Shown here: positions 55,680 to 64,000 of the stretch, piece after piece | Position numbering within the stretch: position 1 is the stretch's first letter | Layout of the letters: each line of letters begins with the position of its first letter | Assembly (NCBI RefSeq): GCF_009828115.1 | Contig: NZ_WTYL01000003.1 | Coordinates: 196,501 to 260,500, forward strand | Direction of reading: 5' to 3' | From: Allopontixanthobacter sediminis | GTDB lineage: Bacteria; Pseudomonadota; Alphaproteobacteria; Sphingomonadales; Sphingomonadaceae | Length of the DNA: 64,000 bases | Program-made: the position numbers and the translations under genes | The notes under the pieces: model-generated | What the model saw: only the letters and a program-made list of their open reading frames with translations | Told to the model about the DNA's origin: nothing | The model's database searches: none

Positions 55680-56486
55680 ATGAGTCGACAGTTGACTGTT
55701 CTTGCTTCTGCGGGGGCCGCCTTGGTTGCGCTTGCGGCCTGTTCTCCCGTGGCGGAGCCGGTTGAGCCAAGCCAATCAGGCGAGGGGAACACAACTGCCA
55801 CAGCCCGCGCCTCAACTGTCGAAGGCGTCTCGGTCGAGGAGGAGACGGACCTTTTTTCCTACAAGTTTGCCTATCCGGCGGAGGTCAGCGCGATCCCGAC
55901 GCTGGCACGCGAAATCGAAAGCCGGGCAGACAAGATCAAATTGGAAATGCAGTCCGATGCCCGGAGCGACCGGACCGCAGCGGCTGACGGAGGCTTTCCT
56001 TTTCGGCAGCATAGCCTTTCTGCGGAATGGAAAGTGGTGGCCGACTTGCCCGACTGGCTCAGCCTGACCAATGAATTCGCGACCTACACCGGCGGGGCGC
56101 ACGGAAATTACGGGGTCACATCGCTGGTGTGGGACAAGCCGGCAGGCCAGACCATGGAGGGGGTGGAGATGTTCACTTCACCGGGAGCGCTTACGGAAGC
56201 GGTCGCGGAGACCTATTGCCCAGCACTCGACCGCCAGCGGCAGCAGAAGAACGGCATGGCACCGGATCCGACCGGCACTTTCGGCCAATGCCCCGGCGTG
56301 TCTGAACTGACGATCATTCCCGGATCGTCGAACGGCCGCACGTTCGACCGGGTCGGGTTCTACGCCGGCCCTTACGTCGCAGGCTCCTATGCGGAAGGAA
56401 GCTACGAAGTGACCCTGCCGGTTGATGCCAAGATATTCGCCGCCGTGAAGCCCGAATTTCGCGATGCCTTTTCGTCGGCACGGTAG
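55680..56486 (+). CDS. DUF4163/DUF3298-type lipoprotein
   Basis: A 268-residue lipoprotein with signal peptide and lipobox (VLASAGAALVALAAC). After a Ser/Glu-rich linker the DUF4163-like segment (ETDLFSYKFAYPAEVSAIPTL) is followed by a DUF3298-like core with EFATYTGGAHGNYGVTSLVWD, the usual YTGGAHG motif, and later GVSELTIIPGSSNGRTFDRVGFYAGPYVAGSYAEG. Such domains occur in RsiV and PdaC, which bind lysozyme or peptidoglycan. The role here is unknown; binding to a wall component is a reasonable guess. Confidence 0.85.
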   Translation: MSRQLTVLASAGAALVALAACSPVAEPVEPSQSGEGNTTATARASTVEGVSVEEETDLFSYKFAYPAEVSAIPTLAREIESRADKIKLEMQSDARSDRTAAADGGFPFRQHSLSAEWKVVADLPDWLSLTNEFATYTGGAHGNYGVTSLVWDKPAGQTMEGVEMFTSPGALTEAVAETYCPALDRQRQQKNGMAPDPTGTFGQCPGVSELTIIPGSSNGRTFDRVGFYAGPYVAGSYAEGSYEVTLPVDAKIFAAVKPEFRDAFSSAR

Positions 56487-56516
56487 GCTCTCGCAATTTC
56501 CGGCAACCATCGCTAC

Positions 56517-57353
56517 ATGGACCTGATGACCGAATATCAAGTGATTGAAAGTTCCGACACCGTCCTGCGAGACGGCACTATCAAGCTCCACGGACCCGAG
56601 GGTTTCGAGGGAATGCGCCGCGCGGGGGCGCTGGCGGCGGACATCCTCGACGCAATGGTGCCGCTGGTCGTGCCGGGCGTGACAACAGCGGAACTCGACG
56701 ATGCGGTGCGCGAAATGACGCTGGCGGGCGGCGCGGTACCGGCAACGCTCGGATATCGCGGCTACACTCATAGCTGCTGCATTTCGATCAACCACGTGAT
56801 CTGCCACGGCATCCCGTCTGAGAAGGCATTGAAGGACGGCGATATCGTCAACATCGACGTGACCCCGCTGCTGGACGGATGGCACGGCGATACCAGCCGG
56901 ATGTACCTTGTCGGCGATGTCCCTCTGAAAGCGCGAAAGCTGGTCGACGTGACCCACGAATGCCTGATGCTGGGGATCGAACAGGTCAAACCTGGCGCGC
57001 GGCTAGGCGATATCGGCGCGGTGATCGAGGCGCATGCGCGGGAACATCGTTATTCTACGGTGCGCGAATTCTGCGGACATGGTCTTGGCCGGTTGTTCCA
57101 TGATGCGCCTGAAGTAATCCATGCGGCGAAGGCTGGAACCGGCCCGGAACTGAAGCCGGGAATGTTCTTCACCATCGAACCGATGATCAACGCGGGCAAG
57201 CCGTGGGCCAAGGTGCTGAAGGACGGCTGGACGGCGGTAAGCCGGGACAAGTCGCTGTCCGCGCAGTTCGAGCATTCGCTTGGCGTGACCGAAACCGGCG
57301 TGGAAATTTTCACCAAGAGCCGGCGGGGCCTCGACAAGCCGCCGTATAGCTGA
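56517..57353 (+). CDS. map: Methionine aminopeptidase type I
   Basis: A 278-residue enzyme that removes the initiator methionine. Metal ligands are visible in VNIDVTPLLDGWHGDTSRMY (two aspartates), FCGHGLGRLFHDAP (histidine), FTIEPMINAG (glutamate) and QFEHSLGVTETG (glutamate). The substrate-binding histidine is in YTHSCCISINHVICHGIP. The first 20 residues are a variable extension; a second ATG nine bases on is possible. It converges with ccmB. Confidence 0.96.
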   Translation: MDLMTEYQVIESSDTVLRDGTIKLHGPEGFEGMRRAGALAADILDAMVPLVVPGVTTAELDDAVREMTLAGGAVPATLGYRGYTHSCCISINHVICHGIPSEKALKDGDIVNIDVTPLLDGWHGDTSRMYLVGDVPLKARKLVDVTHECLMLGIEQVKPGARLGDIGAVIEAHAREHRYSTVREFCGHGLGRLFHDAPEVIHAAKAGTGPELKPGMFFTIEPMINAGKPWAKVLKDGWTAVSRDKSLSAQFEHSLGVTETGVEIFTKSRRGLDKPPYS

Positions 57354-57357
57354 GGCG

Positions 57358-58011
57358 TTATCCTTCGCGCGCGGCGCGGATTGCTGCTCCGGCAGCGAAG
57401 GGTGTCATTGCTACCAGGACTAGGCTGATCGCGGCTGCCAGCGCAATCCCGGCGCCATCCGGCCGCGACAGGCTGCCCGCTCCAAAGATCAGGATCGGGA
57501 CAGCTAGCGGGATTAGCAACAGGCCTGAGAGCGCCGCTCCGCCGCGGAGACCGGCGGTAAGGGCCGCGATCATCACTCCGATTGCCGCCAGTCCCGGAGT
57601 GCCGGCCAGCAGGCCGAGCAGGACTTTGCGCAGGGTTTCACCGTCCAGCGAAAGCAGCGCCGCGGCGGGAATTGCGGCCAGCAGCAGCAGCGGCGCGAAG
57701 CTGAGCCAGTGCGCCGCCATCCGAACCGCCAGCGCCAGCTCTTCCGAAATACCGCGCAGCGCCAATTGGTCGAACACGCCCTGTTCCAGGTCGGGCGCCA
57801 CCAGCCGGTCGAGCGGCAAGATCGCCGCCAGCAACGCCGCCACCCAGATCACGCCGCCGCCTGTCCGTGCCAGCAATTGCGCGTCCGGCCCGACGGCAAA
57901 AGGATACAGCATCGCCACCGCCAGGAAAAACAGGAGCGGGAGGATCGATCCGCCGCGTTTCCCGCCCGGCATCAGCAGCGCGAGATCGCGCAGGAATAGC
58001 CGCCCGATCAC
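57358..58011 (-). CDS. ccmB: Heme exporter protein CcmB
   Basis: A 217-residue membrane protein with about six hydrophobic segments, the permease part of the CcmAB transporter in cytochrome c maturation. [42 protein letters not shown] is the standard opening, and GVFDQLALRGISEELALAVRMAAHW the conserved middle. The start is a GTG overlapping the ccmA stop by four bases. ccmC, often next, is not here; map lies at the other end. Confidence 0.94.
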   Translation of the reverse strand: MIGRLFLRDLALLMPGGKRGGSILPLLFFLAVAMLYPFAVGPDAQLLARTGGGVIWVAALLAAILPLDRLVAPDLEQGVFDQLALRGISEELALAVRMAAHWLSFAPLLLLAAIPAAALLSLDGETLRKVLLGLLAGTPGLAAIGVMIAALTAGLRGGAALSGLLLIPLAVPILIFGAGSLSRPDGAGIALAAAISLVLVAMTPFAAGAAIRAAREG

Positions 58012-58598
58012 GGCACGAACTCCGCCAGTTGCAGCGTACTTGCCATCGGGAGCGCCATCGGCTGGTGCGATGCGACCACCGCGATTCCGCCCGCCGCGCA
58101 GTGATTTGCGACCATTATCTCCGTCAGGGCAACGCCAGCGGTGTCGAGACCGTTGAGGGGTTCGTCGAGCAGCCAGATCGGGGCCTGCTGGCCTTTCATC
58201 CGGGCGAGTGCCGCCCGCTTCCGTTGGCCGGTCGACAGGAACCGGACGGGCACTTCTAGCAAGTCGGACAGGCCGACATGACCGGTGCAGGCAGCACGTT
58301 CCTGCGTCGCGACACCGTCAAGGTCAGCCCAGAACGCGAGCGCGCTTCCGAGCGAAAGCTGGGGATCGAGAGCGGGCCTTTCATCGAGCAGCGCCACGCT
58401 GCCCGTCCGGTTGACCTCACCTGAGAAAGGACGCAGCAGCCCAGCTAGGATACGCATCAGGCTCGTCTTGCCGATGCCGTTGGGCCCCGCAACATGGCAC
58501 GCCTCGCCGGGCTCCAACGCTAGGTCAACTCCGCGAAACAGCAAGCGCTCACCGCGGCGACAGGCGAGATTGCTCGCGCTAAGATGACAGGCTTGCAT
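58008..58598 (-). CDS. ccmA: Heme ABC exporter ATP-binding protein CcmA
   Basis: A 196-residue ATPase, short as usual for CcmA. Walker A is [17 protein letters not shown], the signature [14 protein letters not shown] and Walker [14 protein letters not shown]. With CcmB it powers release of holo-CcmE during cytochrome c maturation. The ATG has GGCGGAG just upstream. It is the first gene of the two-gene run. Confidence 0.95.
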   Translation of the reverse strand: MQACHLSASNLACRRGERLLFRGVDLALEPGEACHVAGPNGIGKTSLMRILAGLLRPFSGEVNRTGSVALLDERPALDPQLSLGSALAFWADLDGVATQERAACTGHVGLSDLLEVPVRFLSTGQRKRAALARMKGQQAPIWLLDEPLNGLDTAGVALTEIMVANHCAAGGIAVVASHQPMALPMASTLQLAEFVP

Positions 58599-58663
58599 GC
58601 TCCGCCGCGATAGGTGAAACCTGCGGGCGTAACAAGCACACGAACTTTACCGGGAAAACATCC

Positions 58664-58954
58664 ATGGCAATTGCCCAACTAACCGCAGACGAACGCGCCG
58701 CAGCGATGGAAGCCTTGCCGCACTGGTCGGTCTCCCGCGAAGGCCTGGCAATCGAGCGCAAGTTCGAGTTCGGCGATTTCGTCGAAGCCTTCGGGTTCAT
58801 GACCCGCACGGCGATCCTGGCGGAAAAGGCGGACCACCATCCGGAATGGTTCAACGTCTATAACAAGGTCGAAATCACCCTCACGACGCACGACGCCGGC
58901 GGGCTATCCAAGCGCGATGTCGCGCTGGCCAAGCAGATCGACGAGCTGGTTTAG
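58664..58954 (+). CDS. phhB: 4a-hydroxytetrahydrobiopterin dehydratase
   Basis: A 96-residue pterin carbinolamine dehydratase that regenerates the pterin cofactor of aromatic amino-acid hydroxylases. The catalytic histidines are in [23 protein letters not shown], and [17 protein letters not shown] closes the fold. No phenylalanine hydroxylase gene is in the window. Members also act in molybdopterin-related roles. It is transcribed away from ccmA. Confidence 0.94.
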   Translation: MAIAQLTADERAAAMEALPHWSVSREGLAIERKFEFGDFVEAFGFMTRTAILAEKADHHPEWFNVYNKVEITLTTHDAGGLSKRDVALAKQIDELV

Positions 58955-58960
58955 GCCGCT

Positions 58961-59770
58961 TTATCGGGCCACCAGAGGACGGCGGGAGTTCTTCATCTGT
59001 CGGCGCAGGCGTTCGGGCATCCAGCGTGATCCGAACGCCAATTGCTTGGCGGTCTTGCCCACGGTGGTGTGCAGTTTCTCGCCGTGCACCGCGTCCCACG
59101 CCGCCTGCGCCACTTCCAGCACTGGGGTGATTTCGAGACCGGCATCCCGCACGATGGTTTCGATTGCCTGGTTGGTCGCGGCGTTGGGTGCATGTTTCAA
59201 CAGCGGTGTGTCGATAAAGCTGGGCATCAGGGACCGTGACTTGATTCCGTCCTCTGCCCATTCGCCGTCGAGCGCCTCGGTGATTGCCCGCACCCCGAAC
59301 TTGGTCGCGGAATAGACCGAACTGCCCGCTGTGCCGTAAATTCCCGCCGCGCTCGATGTGTTGAGCAGGCAGCTGCCCGGCGCGGTCTTCTGGAGATGAG
59401 GATAGACCGCCTGCGCGCCGAACAGAACACCCTTCAGGTTGATGTCGAGACAGCGCTCGATCTCGCCGACGGTGTTGTCCGCCAGCACACCGCCCAGCGG
59501 GATACCGGCGTTGTTGACCATCACGTCGATCCGCCCGCCCGCAGCGGTGGCGAAGGCACCTAGCGCCTCATCCCATGCCGCGCGCTCGCGGACGTCGAAT
59601 TTGTGGGAGTAGCAGAAACCGTTGCCGATCAGCCGCTCGGTTTCTTTCATTCCGGCTGCATCGACATCGCCGAGACCGACGAACCAGCCGCGTTCGGCAA
59701 AATACAGCGCGATGGCGCGTCCGATGCCGGATCCGCCGCCGGTGATGAAAATTGCTTTTTTCTGTGTCAT
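58961..59770 (-). CDS. SDR family NAD(P)-dependent oxidoreductase
   Basis: A 269-residue short-chain dehydrogenase with the dinucleotide motif ITGGGSGIGRAIALYFAE, the NNAG motif and catalytic residues in NTSSAAGIYGTAGSSVYSATKFGVRAIT (Ser, Tyr, Lys). The C-terminal part (KQLAFGSRWMPERLRRQMKNSRRPL) is basic. It resembles SDRs that reduce or oxidise hydrophobic alcohols, but the substrate is unknown. Confidence 0.92.
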   Translation of the reverse strand: MTQKKAIFITGGGSGIGRAIALYFAERGWFVGLGDVDAAGMKETERLIGNGFCYSHKFDVRERAAWDEALGAFATAAGGRIDVMVNNAGIPLGGVLADNTVGEIERCLDINLKGVLFGAQAVYPHLQKTAPGSCLLNTSSAAGIYGTAGSSVYSATKFGVRAITEALDGEWAEDGIKSRSLMPSFIDTPLLKHAPNAATNQAIETIVRDAGLEITPVLEVAQAAWDAVHGEKLHTTVGKTAKQLAFGSRWMPERLRRQMKNSRRPLVAR

Positions 59771-59860
59771 GCCGTCCCGCTCCCGTAATACTTATAGTGG
59801 CCGCGGGTAGCCGCTACTGACACGTTTGTCAGCACACAAGATGTTCGCCGATGCAAGGTA

Positions 59861-59904
59861 GCGCGGCGATCCGGAGAACTTGCTTGTTCCCCGAATCGCC
59901 GCGC
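59861..59904. repeat. Long hairpin between the S9 peptidase and the SDR gene
   Basis: A perfect 10-bp stem base GCGCGGCGAT / ATCGCCGCGC is extended by a GAAC / GTTC inner pair with a short mismatched region between, spanning 59861-59904. No T-run follows on either strand. It lies 27 bases past the minus-strand stop of the S9 peptidase, so it may protect the mRNA 3' end or help end transcription. Confidence 0.6.
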
Positions 59905-59930
59905 CCATATCCCGCTCTCGCCCGTGGCAA

Positions 59931-62006
59931 CTAGCCCCCGAGTGCGTCCTCGAGGCCTTGCACGAAATCGGCGCCTTCAACAATTTTCGCTGTCGATTCC
60001 TTGACCGTGTCACCGATCGGTTCCGCACGTCCGCCGAGGCATGTTGCGAGGAAATTCTCGGTGATCGCGCTGAAGGCGATGTTGTTCGATGGTTTGGCAA
60101 AGCCGTGCCCTTCGTCGGGGTAGAGAACGTAGGTGACCGGAATGCCCTTTTCCTTCATCGCAGCAACGATCTGGTCACTTTCTGCCTGGTTGACGCGCGG
60201 ATCGTTTGCGCCTTGGCCGATCAGCAGCGGCTTGGTGATCTTGTCCGCGCTGTAAAGGGGGGAACGTTCCTTCAGCATCGCGAGACCTTCGGGAGTGTTG
60301 GGGTTGCCCATGCGTTCGTGGAACTGCGCAATTAGCGGCTCCCAATACGGAGGGATGGTCTTGAGCAGGGTTTCGAGGTTCGACGGCCCGACAATGTCCA
60401 CTCCGCACGCGAATTCTTCGGGAGTGAAGGCGAGGCCGGCCAGGGTCGCGTAGCCGCCGTAAGAGCCGCCCATGATCGCAACCTTGTCTTCCGGGGTAAT
60501 CCCCTGTTTGACTGCCCAGTCGGTGGCATCGATCAAATCGTCATGCATCTTCTTGCCCCATTCCAGGTCGCCGGCAGAGATGAACTCCTTGCCGAACCCG
60601 GTCGAGCCGCGGAAGTTGACGCTCATCACCGCATAGCCGCGGTTGGCGAGCCATTGGTGATAGGAATTGAACCCGAAACCATCGCGCGCCCACGGCCCGC
60701 CATGGACCAGCATGACCATCGGCACCGGGGCATCGGGGACACCGTCGGCGTTGCTGTCGCTGCCGGGCGGCAAGGTCAGGTAGCTGGGCAGGGTAAGGCC
60801 ATCGCGCGAGGTGATCTCCAGCGTGTGCATCGGCTGCAGCGGAGCGCCGACCAGTTCGGGTCGGGTGGTATAGAATTCGTTCAGCGTGCCCGCCGTCCGG
60901 TCATACAGATAGGTCTTGCTCGGAGAAGTCAGCGGGTCGTTCCAGACGATCCATTTGTCGTCCGCCTTGGTCCGGGACTGGACCCCGAATTCACCGTCCA
61001 GCTTGCTGTCGAGGAATTCAAGGCTGGCCTTTACGTCCGGATCGGTGGCGGTCCATTCGGTGGTAAGATAAGTGAAGCTGTAGGCTTCCAACTCGCCGGT
61101 CTTCGGGTCGGACATGGCACCGCCGATGTCGGCCTTGTCATTCTCCGCGATCAGGCGCTTCTCGCCCGTTGCGGTGTCCTGCGCGATGAGTGCCGCGGTG
61201 TTCCGTCCTCGGCTGTCGATCCAGTACAGCGTCTTGCCGTCGTTGGTGAAGCCGGCGGGCTGGGTGGTCAGCGAATCCGCGAGCGCGGTGGAATCGCTTG
61301 GCTCGGCCGCCACCTGTCCGTCGGAGATCGGGAAGAAATCCATTCCGCCCGACGCGTTCGGGCGCAGTGCCATGCGCAGGTTCAATTCATCGTCGGCGAG
61401 GAAGCCGGCAAAGCTGTTGTTCTCCATCACCAATGATAATTCGCCGGTGGAGAGGTCAAGCAGGTGGACGTCATGAAAGCGCGCATCGCGGTTGTTGACC
61501 CCGACCAGCATCTTGTCCGGTTTTGCAAAGGATGTGCCGACGACCTGGACACGCGTTTTTTCGAACGGCGTCAGCGTGGTTTCCTTGCCGGTCGCAAGGT
61601 CGATCCCGTACAGCAGGAAATTCTCGTCACCGCCCTTGTCCTGGATATACATCAGGCTCTTGGAATCGCCCGCCCAGAAATACTGGCGGATCGGCCGGTC
61701 GGTCGAACCGGTCATGGGCCGGGCCGTCGACGGATCGTTCGCCGGAGCAATCCAGACGTTCATCACCCCGTCCTTGGGGGCTAGCCAGCTGAGCCACTGC
61801 CCATCGGGGCTGAGCTGACCCGACGACCGGGTCGGATTGCCGAACAGGTCCTCGCGCGGGATCAGCGGTGCGGCGGCGGTCTTGTCGGTCATGGCGGTGT
61901 GGGTTCCTGCGTGATGGTCAGCGCGTGCGGCGGCGGTAATGGTAAGGGCCACCGCGGCCACGGCGCATCCGCCCAGAAGGCGCGAAATCTTAATTGCGGG
62001 TCTCAT
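59931..62006 (-). CDS. Exported S9 family peptidase (prolyl oligopeptidase/acylaminoacyl type)
   Basis: A 691-residue serine peptidase with a signal peptide (LLGGCAVAAVALTITAAARA), so periplasmic. The N-terminal part (about 60-400) is a beta-propeller. The alpha/beta-hydrolase catalytic domain has GGSYGGYATLAGL (nucleophile), GANDPRVNQAESDQIV (aspartate) and PDEGHGFAKPSN (histidine), with LVHGGPWARDGFGF at the oxyanion site. The ATG has GGGAG upstream. The family cleaves short peptides; the preferred residue is not readable. Confidence 0.95.
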   Translation of the reverse strand: MRPAIKISRLLGGCAVAAVALTITAAARADHHAGTHTAMTDKTAAAPLIPREDLFGNPTRSSGQLSPDGQWLSWLAPKDGVMNVWIAPANDPSTARPMTGSTDRPIRQYFWAGDSKSLMYIQDKGGDENFLLYGIDLATGKETTLTPFEKTRVQVVGTSFAKPDKMLVGVNNRDARFHDVHLLDLSTGELSLVMENNSFAGFLADDELNLRMALRPNASGGMDFFPISDGQVAAEPSDSTALADSLTTQPAGFTNDGKTLYWIDSRGRNTAALIAQDTATGEKRLIAENDKADIGGAMSDPKTGELEAYSFTYLTTEWTATDPDVKASLEFLDSKLDGEFGVQSRTKADDKWIVWNDPLTSPSKTYLYDRTAGTLNEFYTTRPELVGAPLQPMHTLEITSRDGLTLPSYLTLPPGSDSNADGVPDAPVPMVMLVHGGPWARDGFGFNSYHQWLANRGYAVMSVNFRGSTGFGKEFISAGDLEWGKKMHDDLIDATDWAVKQGITPEDKVAIMGGSYGGYATLAGLAFTPEEFACGVDIVGPSNLETLLKTIPPYWEPLIAQFHERMGNPNTPEGLAMLKERSPLYSADKITKPLLIGQGANDPRVNQAESDQIVAAMKEKGIPVTYVLYPDEGHGFAKPSNNIAFSAITENFLATCLGGRAEPIGDTVKESTAKIVEGADFVQGLEDALGG

Positions 62007-62082
62007 GTTTAAATACTCCCAGTTGTTATTGCCGGCACTTAAGCAGAATTTTTCGGCATTTGGGAGATTTTCTGCGAACGAC

Positions 62083-62700
62083 CTACAGAGCCGGGTTATT
62101 GTAGCAATGCCAAGTGAAAATGGCGACCGCGCCGCGGTGTGGGCGCCAGGCTTCGGAAATGGCGCGGGCCTGTTTTTCGCTCGGTCGTTCGGGAAGGCCG
62201 AGAATCTTGTGCAGCCCGGCCATGACCGCGAGGTCACCGGCGGGCCAGATATCGGGGCGACCTTCGGCGAACAGCAGATAAATTTCTGCGGACCAGCGGC
62301 CGATGCCTTTGATCCTGACCAGTTCCGCGATTGCTTCCTCGTCATCCTCCGGTAGGTTGTCGAGCGGCAACTCGCCGCTGACCACCAATTCACACAGCGA
62401 GCGGGCATAGCCCTGCTTTTGCCGCGACAGGCCGCAGGCGCGCAAGGTATCGAAATCCTTGTCCAGCAACACCTTCGGATCCATGTCTTCCCCCAGTTCC
62501 GCTTCCAGCTTGCGCCACACTGAGGCAGCGGCTGCAACGCTGACCTGCTGGCCAACGATGGTGCGGAGCAAGGTCTGGTACCCGGTTGGCCGGATCCGCG
62601 GTTCGGGATAATCCGCAGCGGCAAGGGCACGTCCGAACGCCGGTTCGATAGCCGCCACATGGTCGATTCCGTGACGGATCTGTTCTGCACTCAATCCCAC
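62083..62700 (-). CDS. DNA-3-methyladenine glycosylase II (AlkA-type)
   Basis: A 205-residue helix-hairpin-helix glycosylase that removes alkylated bases. The start is a GTG with GGAGG upstream, matching a family-like N-terminus. The HhH motif is [18 protein letters not shown] and the catalytic aspartate is in [16 protein letters not shown]. The N-terminal domain of E. coli AlkA is lacking, as in the shorter members of the family. Confidence 0.92.
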   Translation of the reverse strand: MGLSAEQIRHGIDHVAAIEPAFGRALAAADYPEPRIRPTGYQTLLRTIVGQQVSVAAAASVWRKLEAELGEDMDPKVLLDKDFDTLRACGLSRQKQGYARSLCELVVSGELPLDNLPEDDEEAIAELVRIKGIGRWSAEIYLLFAEGRPDIWPAGDLAVMAGLHKILGLPERPSEKQARAISEAWRPHRGAVAIFTWHCYNNPAL

Positions 62701-62846
62701 GTTTTCAATCCTCCGTCGGTTCCGGATATCGGCCACATTTGCGTCCCACGCCCGGACAAAGTCAGTATTGCCAAAGCGGCGTCCAGTCCTTAGCTCCCGC
62801 CCGGAAGCCGAAAACCAACGGACCAGAACAACAGGAACCACCCATC

Positions 62847-63164
62847 ATGCCGAAGCTGATCGTCGTCAATCGTGCTGGAGAAGAAACCGCCATCGAAGTC
62901 GAAAACGGCCTGACCGTGATGGAGGCAATTCGCGACAACGGGTTCGACGAATTGCTCGCGCTTTGCGGTGGATGTTGTTCCTGCGCGACCTGTCACGTCC
63001 ATGTCGATCCCGAATTCGTCGGCAAGCTGCCGGCATTGTCGGAGGACGAGGACGACCTCCTTGAGAGTTCCGACTATCGCACGGAAAATTCACGCCTCTC
63101 GTGCCAGGTCCCGTTCACTGCCGACCTCGACGGTTTGAGGGTTACGATTGCGCCGGAAGATTGA
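62847..63164 (+). CDS. 2Fe-2S ferredoxin (adrenodoxin type)
   Basis: A 105-residue ferredoxin with the cluster cysteines in [16 protein letters not shown] and, later, RLSCQVPFT. The set C-x5-C-x2-C...C can be made using the first, fourth and fifth of these, with one extra cysteine adjacent. Acidic stretches [10 protein letters not shown] are typical of redox-partner surfaces. It may serve a P450 or an iron-sulfur assembly system; no partner gene is here. Confidence 0.94.
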   Translation: MPKLIVVNRAGEETAIEVENGLTVMEAIRDNGFDELLALCGGCCSCATCHVHVDPEFVGKLPALSEDEDDLLESSDYRTENSRLSCQVPFTADLDGLRVTIAPED

Positions 63165-63225
63165 ATTCTCGGTGCCGAAGTGGAATTGCATTGAAGGCGG
63201 GGCAGGCGCGGCCTAACTCGTGGTG

Positions 63226-64000
63226 ATGACATTTTCCTCGGTAAAATCGGACTCCCTCGAACTGATCGGCAACACGCCGATCGTACTGCTGCAAGGGCCA
63301 AGCGAAGCTGCGGGCTGCGAGATTTGGGGCAAGTGCGAATTTGCCAATCCGGGTGCGTCGGTCAAGGACCGCGCGGCCCTTTATATCGTGCGCGACGCGG
63401 AAGCGCGCGGCGCGCTGCAGCCGGGCGGGACCATTGTCGAAGGCACCGCCGGAAATACCGGGATCGGCATTGCGTTGGTCGCCAACGCGCTGGGTTACCG
63501 CACGATCATCGTGATGCCCGAAACACAAAGCCGCGAAAAGATGGATACCTTGCGTGCGCTTGGCGCGGAACTGGTGCTGGTGCCTGCCGCTCCGTTTTCC
63601 AACCCCGGCCATTTCGTCCACACCTCGCGCCGGCTGGCAGAAGAAACCGAAGGCGCGGTCTGGGCGAACCAGTTCGACAACACCGCCAATCGCAAGGCGC
63701 ACATCGACGGTACGGCGGAGGAGATATGGGCACAGATGGACGGCCGGATCGACGGCTTTACCTGCGCTGCCGGAACCGGGGGCACCATTGCGGGCGTCGG
63801 CATGGGGCTGAAAAGCCATGACGAGAACGTCCTCATCGCGCTGACCGACCCACACGGCGCGGCGCTGTACAACTACTACGCCCACGGCGAGCTCAAGGCC
63901 GAGGGCAGTTCGGTGGCGGAGGGGATTGGGCAGGGCCGGATCACCGCCAATCTCGAAGGTGCACCGATCGACACCCAGTTCCGTATCTCGGACGAGGAAG
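63226..64000 (+). CDS. Cysteine synthase family protein, 5' part
   Basis: A PLP enzyme cut by the right edge of the window after 258 codons. The PLP lysine is residue 47 in NPGASVKDRAAL. GTIVEGTAGNTGIGIALVA follows and the phosphate loop is AAGTGGTIAGVG. SLELIGNTPIVLL is the standard N-terminus. It would make cysteine from O-acetylserine and sulfide, or act as a cystathionine-type synthase. The ATG is preceded by GTG in frame. The C-terminus is not visible. Confidence 0.93.
   Translation, partial: MTFSSVKSDSLELIGNTPIVLLQGPSEAAGCEIWGKCEFANPGASVKDRAALYIVRDAEARGALQPGGTIVEGTAGNTGIGIALVANALGYRTIIVMPETQSREKMDTLRALGAELVLVPAAPFSNPGHFVHTSRRLAEETEGAVWANQFDNTANRKAHIDGTAEEIWAQMDGRIDGFTCAAGTGGTIAGVGMGLKSHDENVLIALTDPHGAALYNYYAHGELKAEGSSVAEGIGQGRITANLEGAPIDTQFRISDEE

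Noticed and set aside
62007-62690. N-terminal extension of the S9 peptidase frame
   Set aside because: It overlaps the AlkA-type gene in another frame on the same strand, and the signal peptide starts at 62006.

Overview
The window reads as chromosome from an alphaproteobacterium of the order Sphingomonadales, most likely the family Erythrobacteraceae. The support is high GC content, two large TonB-dependent receptors, the alphaproteobacterial gene orders ispH-thrB-rnhA and argS-SPOR-nagZ-scpA-scpB-tatABC, a Tad pilus cluster with Cpa-type genes, and protein sequences that read like that family. This placement comes from recognition of families and gene order, not from a database search. Coding density is high and most genes are housekeeping. 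I see no tRNA or rRNA gene, insertion sequence, integrase or CRISPR array.

Layout: 1-1791 is the 3' part of clpB. 1915-4926 is a TonB receptor, followed by two small envelope proteins (5231-6299). 6330-12997 (minus strand) is a receptor operon: TonB receptor, then a TPR/2-oxoglutarate oxygenase protein, then a TPR/sulfotransferase protein. 13290-16764 is an acyl-CoA degradation operon (thiolase, SDR dehydrogenase, crotonase) with a MarR regulator. 16802-24064 (minus) is a Tad cluster, cpaA-cpaB-cpaC-cpaD-cpaE-tadB-tadC, with no cpaF and no pilin gene.

24143-29784 holds a hydrolase, an FAD oxidoreductase, a YegP-like protein, rnhA-thrB-ispH and a lipoprotein. 29884-36613 is argS-SPOR-nagZ-scpA-scpB-tatABC, linking cell-wall recycling, chromosome condensation and Tat export. 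36751-41278 holds a small membrane protein, an amidohydrolase, a hydroxyisobutyrate dehydrogenase-type enzyme and threonine ammonia-lyase. 41454-48767 is an aminoacyl-protein transferase followed by tamA-tamB for outer-membrane assembly. 48781-50422 has a GH24 lysozyme and a small XRE regulator coupled to a membrane protein, with a set of palindromes in front.

50658-52527 is glnB-glnA. 52824-55631 is pepA, an SH3 protein and argC, overlapping one another. 55680-64000 holds a lipoprotein, map, ccmAB, a pterin dehydratase, an SDR, an S9 peptidase, an AlkA-type glycosylase, a 2Fe-2S ferredoxin and a cysteine synthase cut by the window edge.

The best candidates for something under-described are the receptor/oxygenase/sulfotransferase operon, the XRE/membrane-protein pair with its palindromic operator, the Tad cluster without its ATPase gene, and the SH3 protein that seems to have lost its peptidase half.
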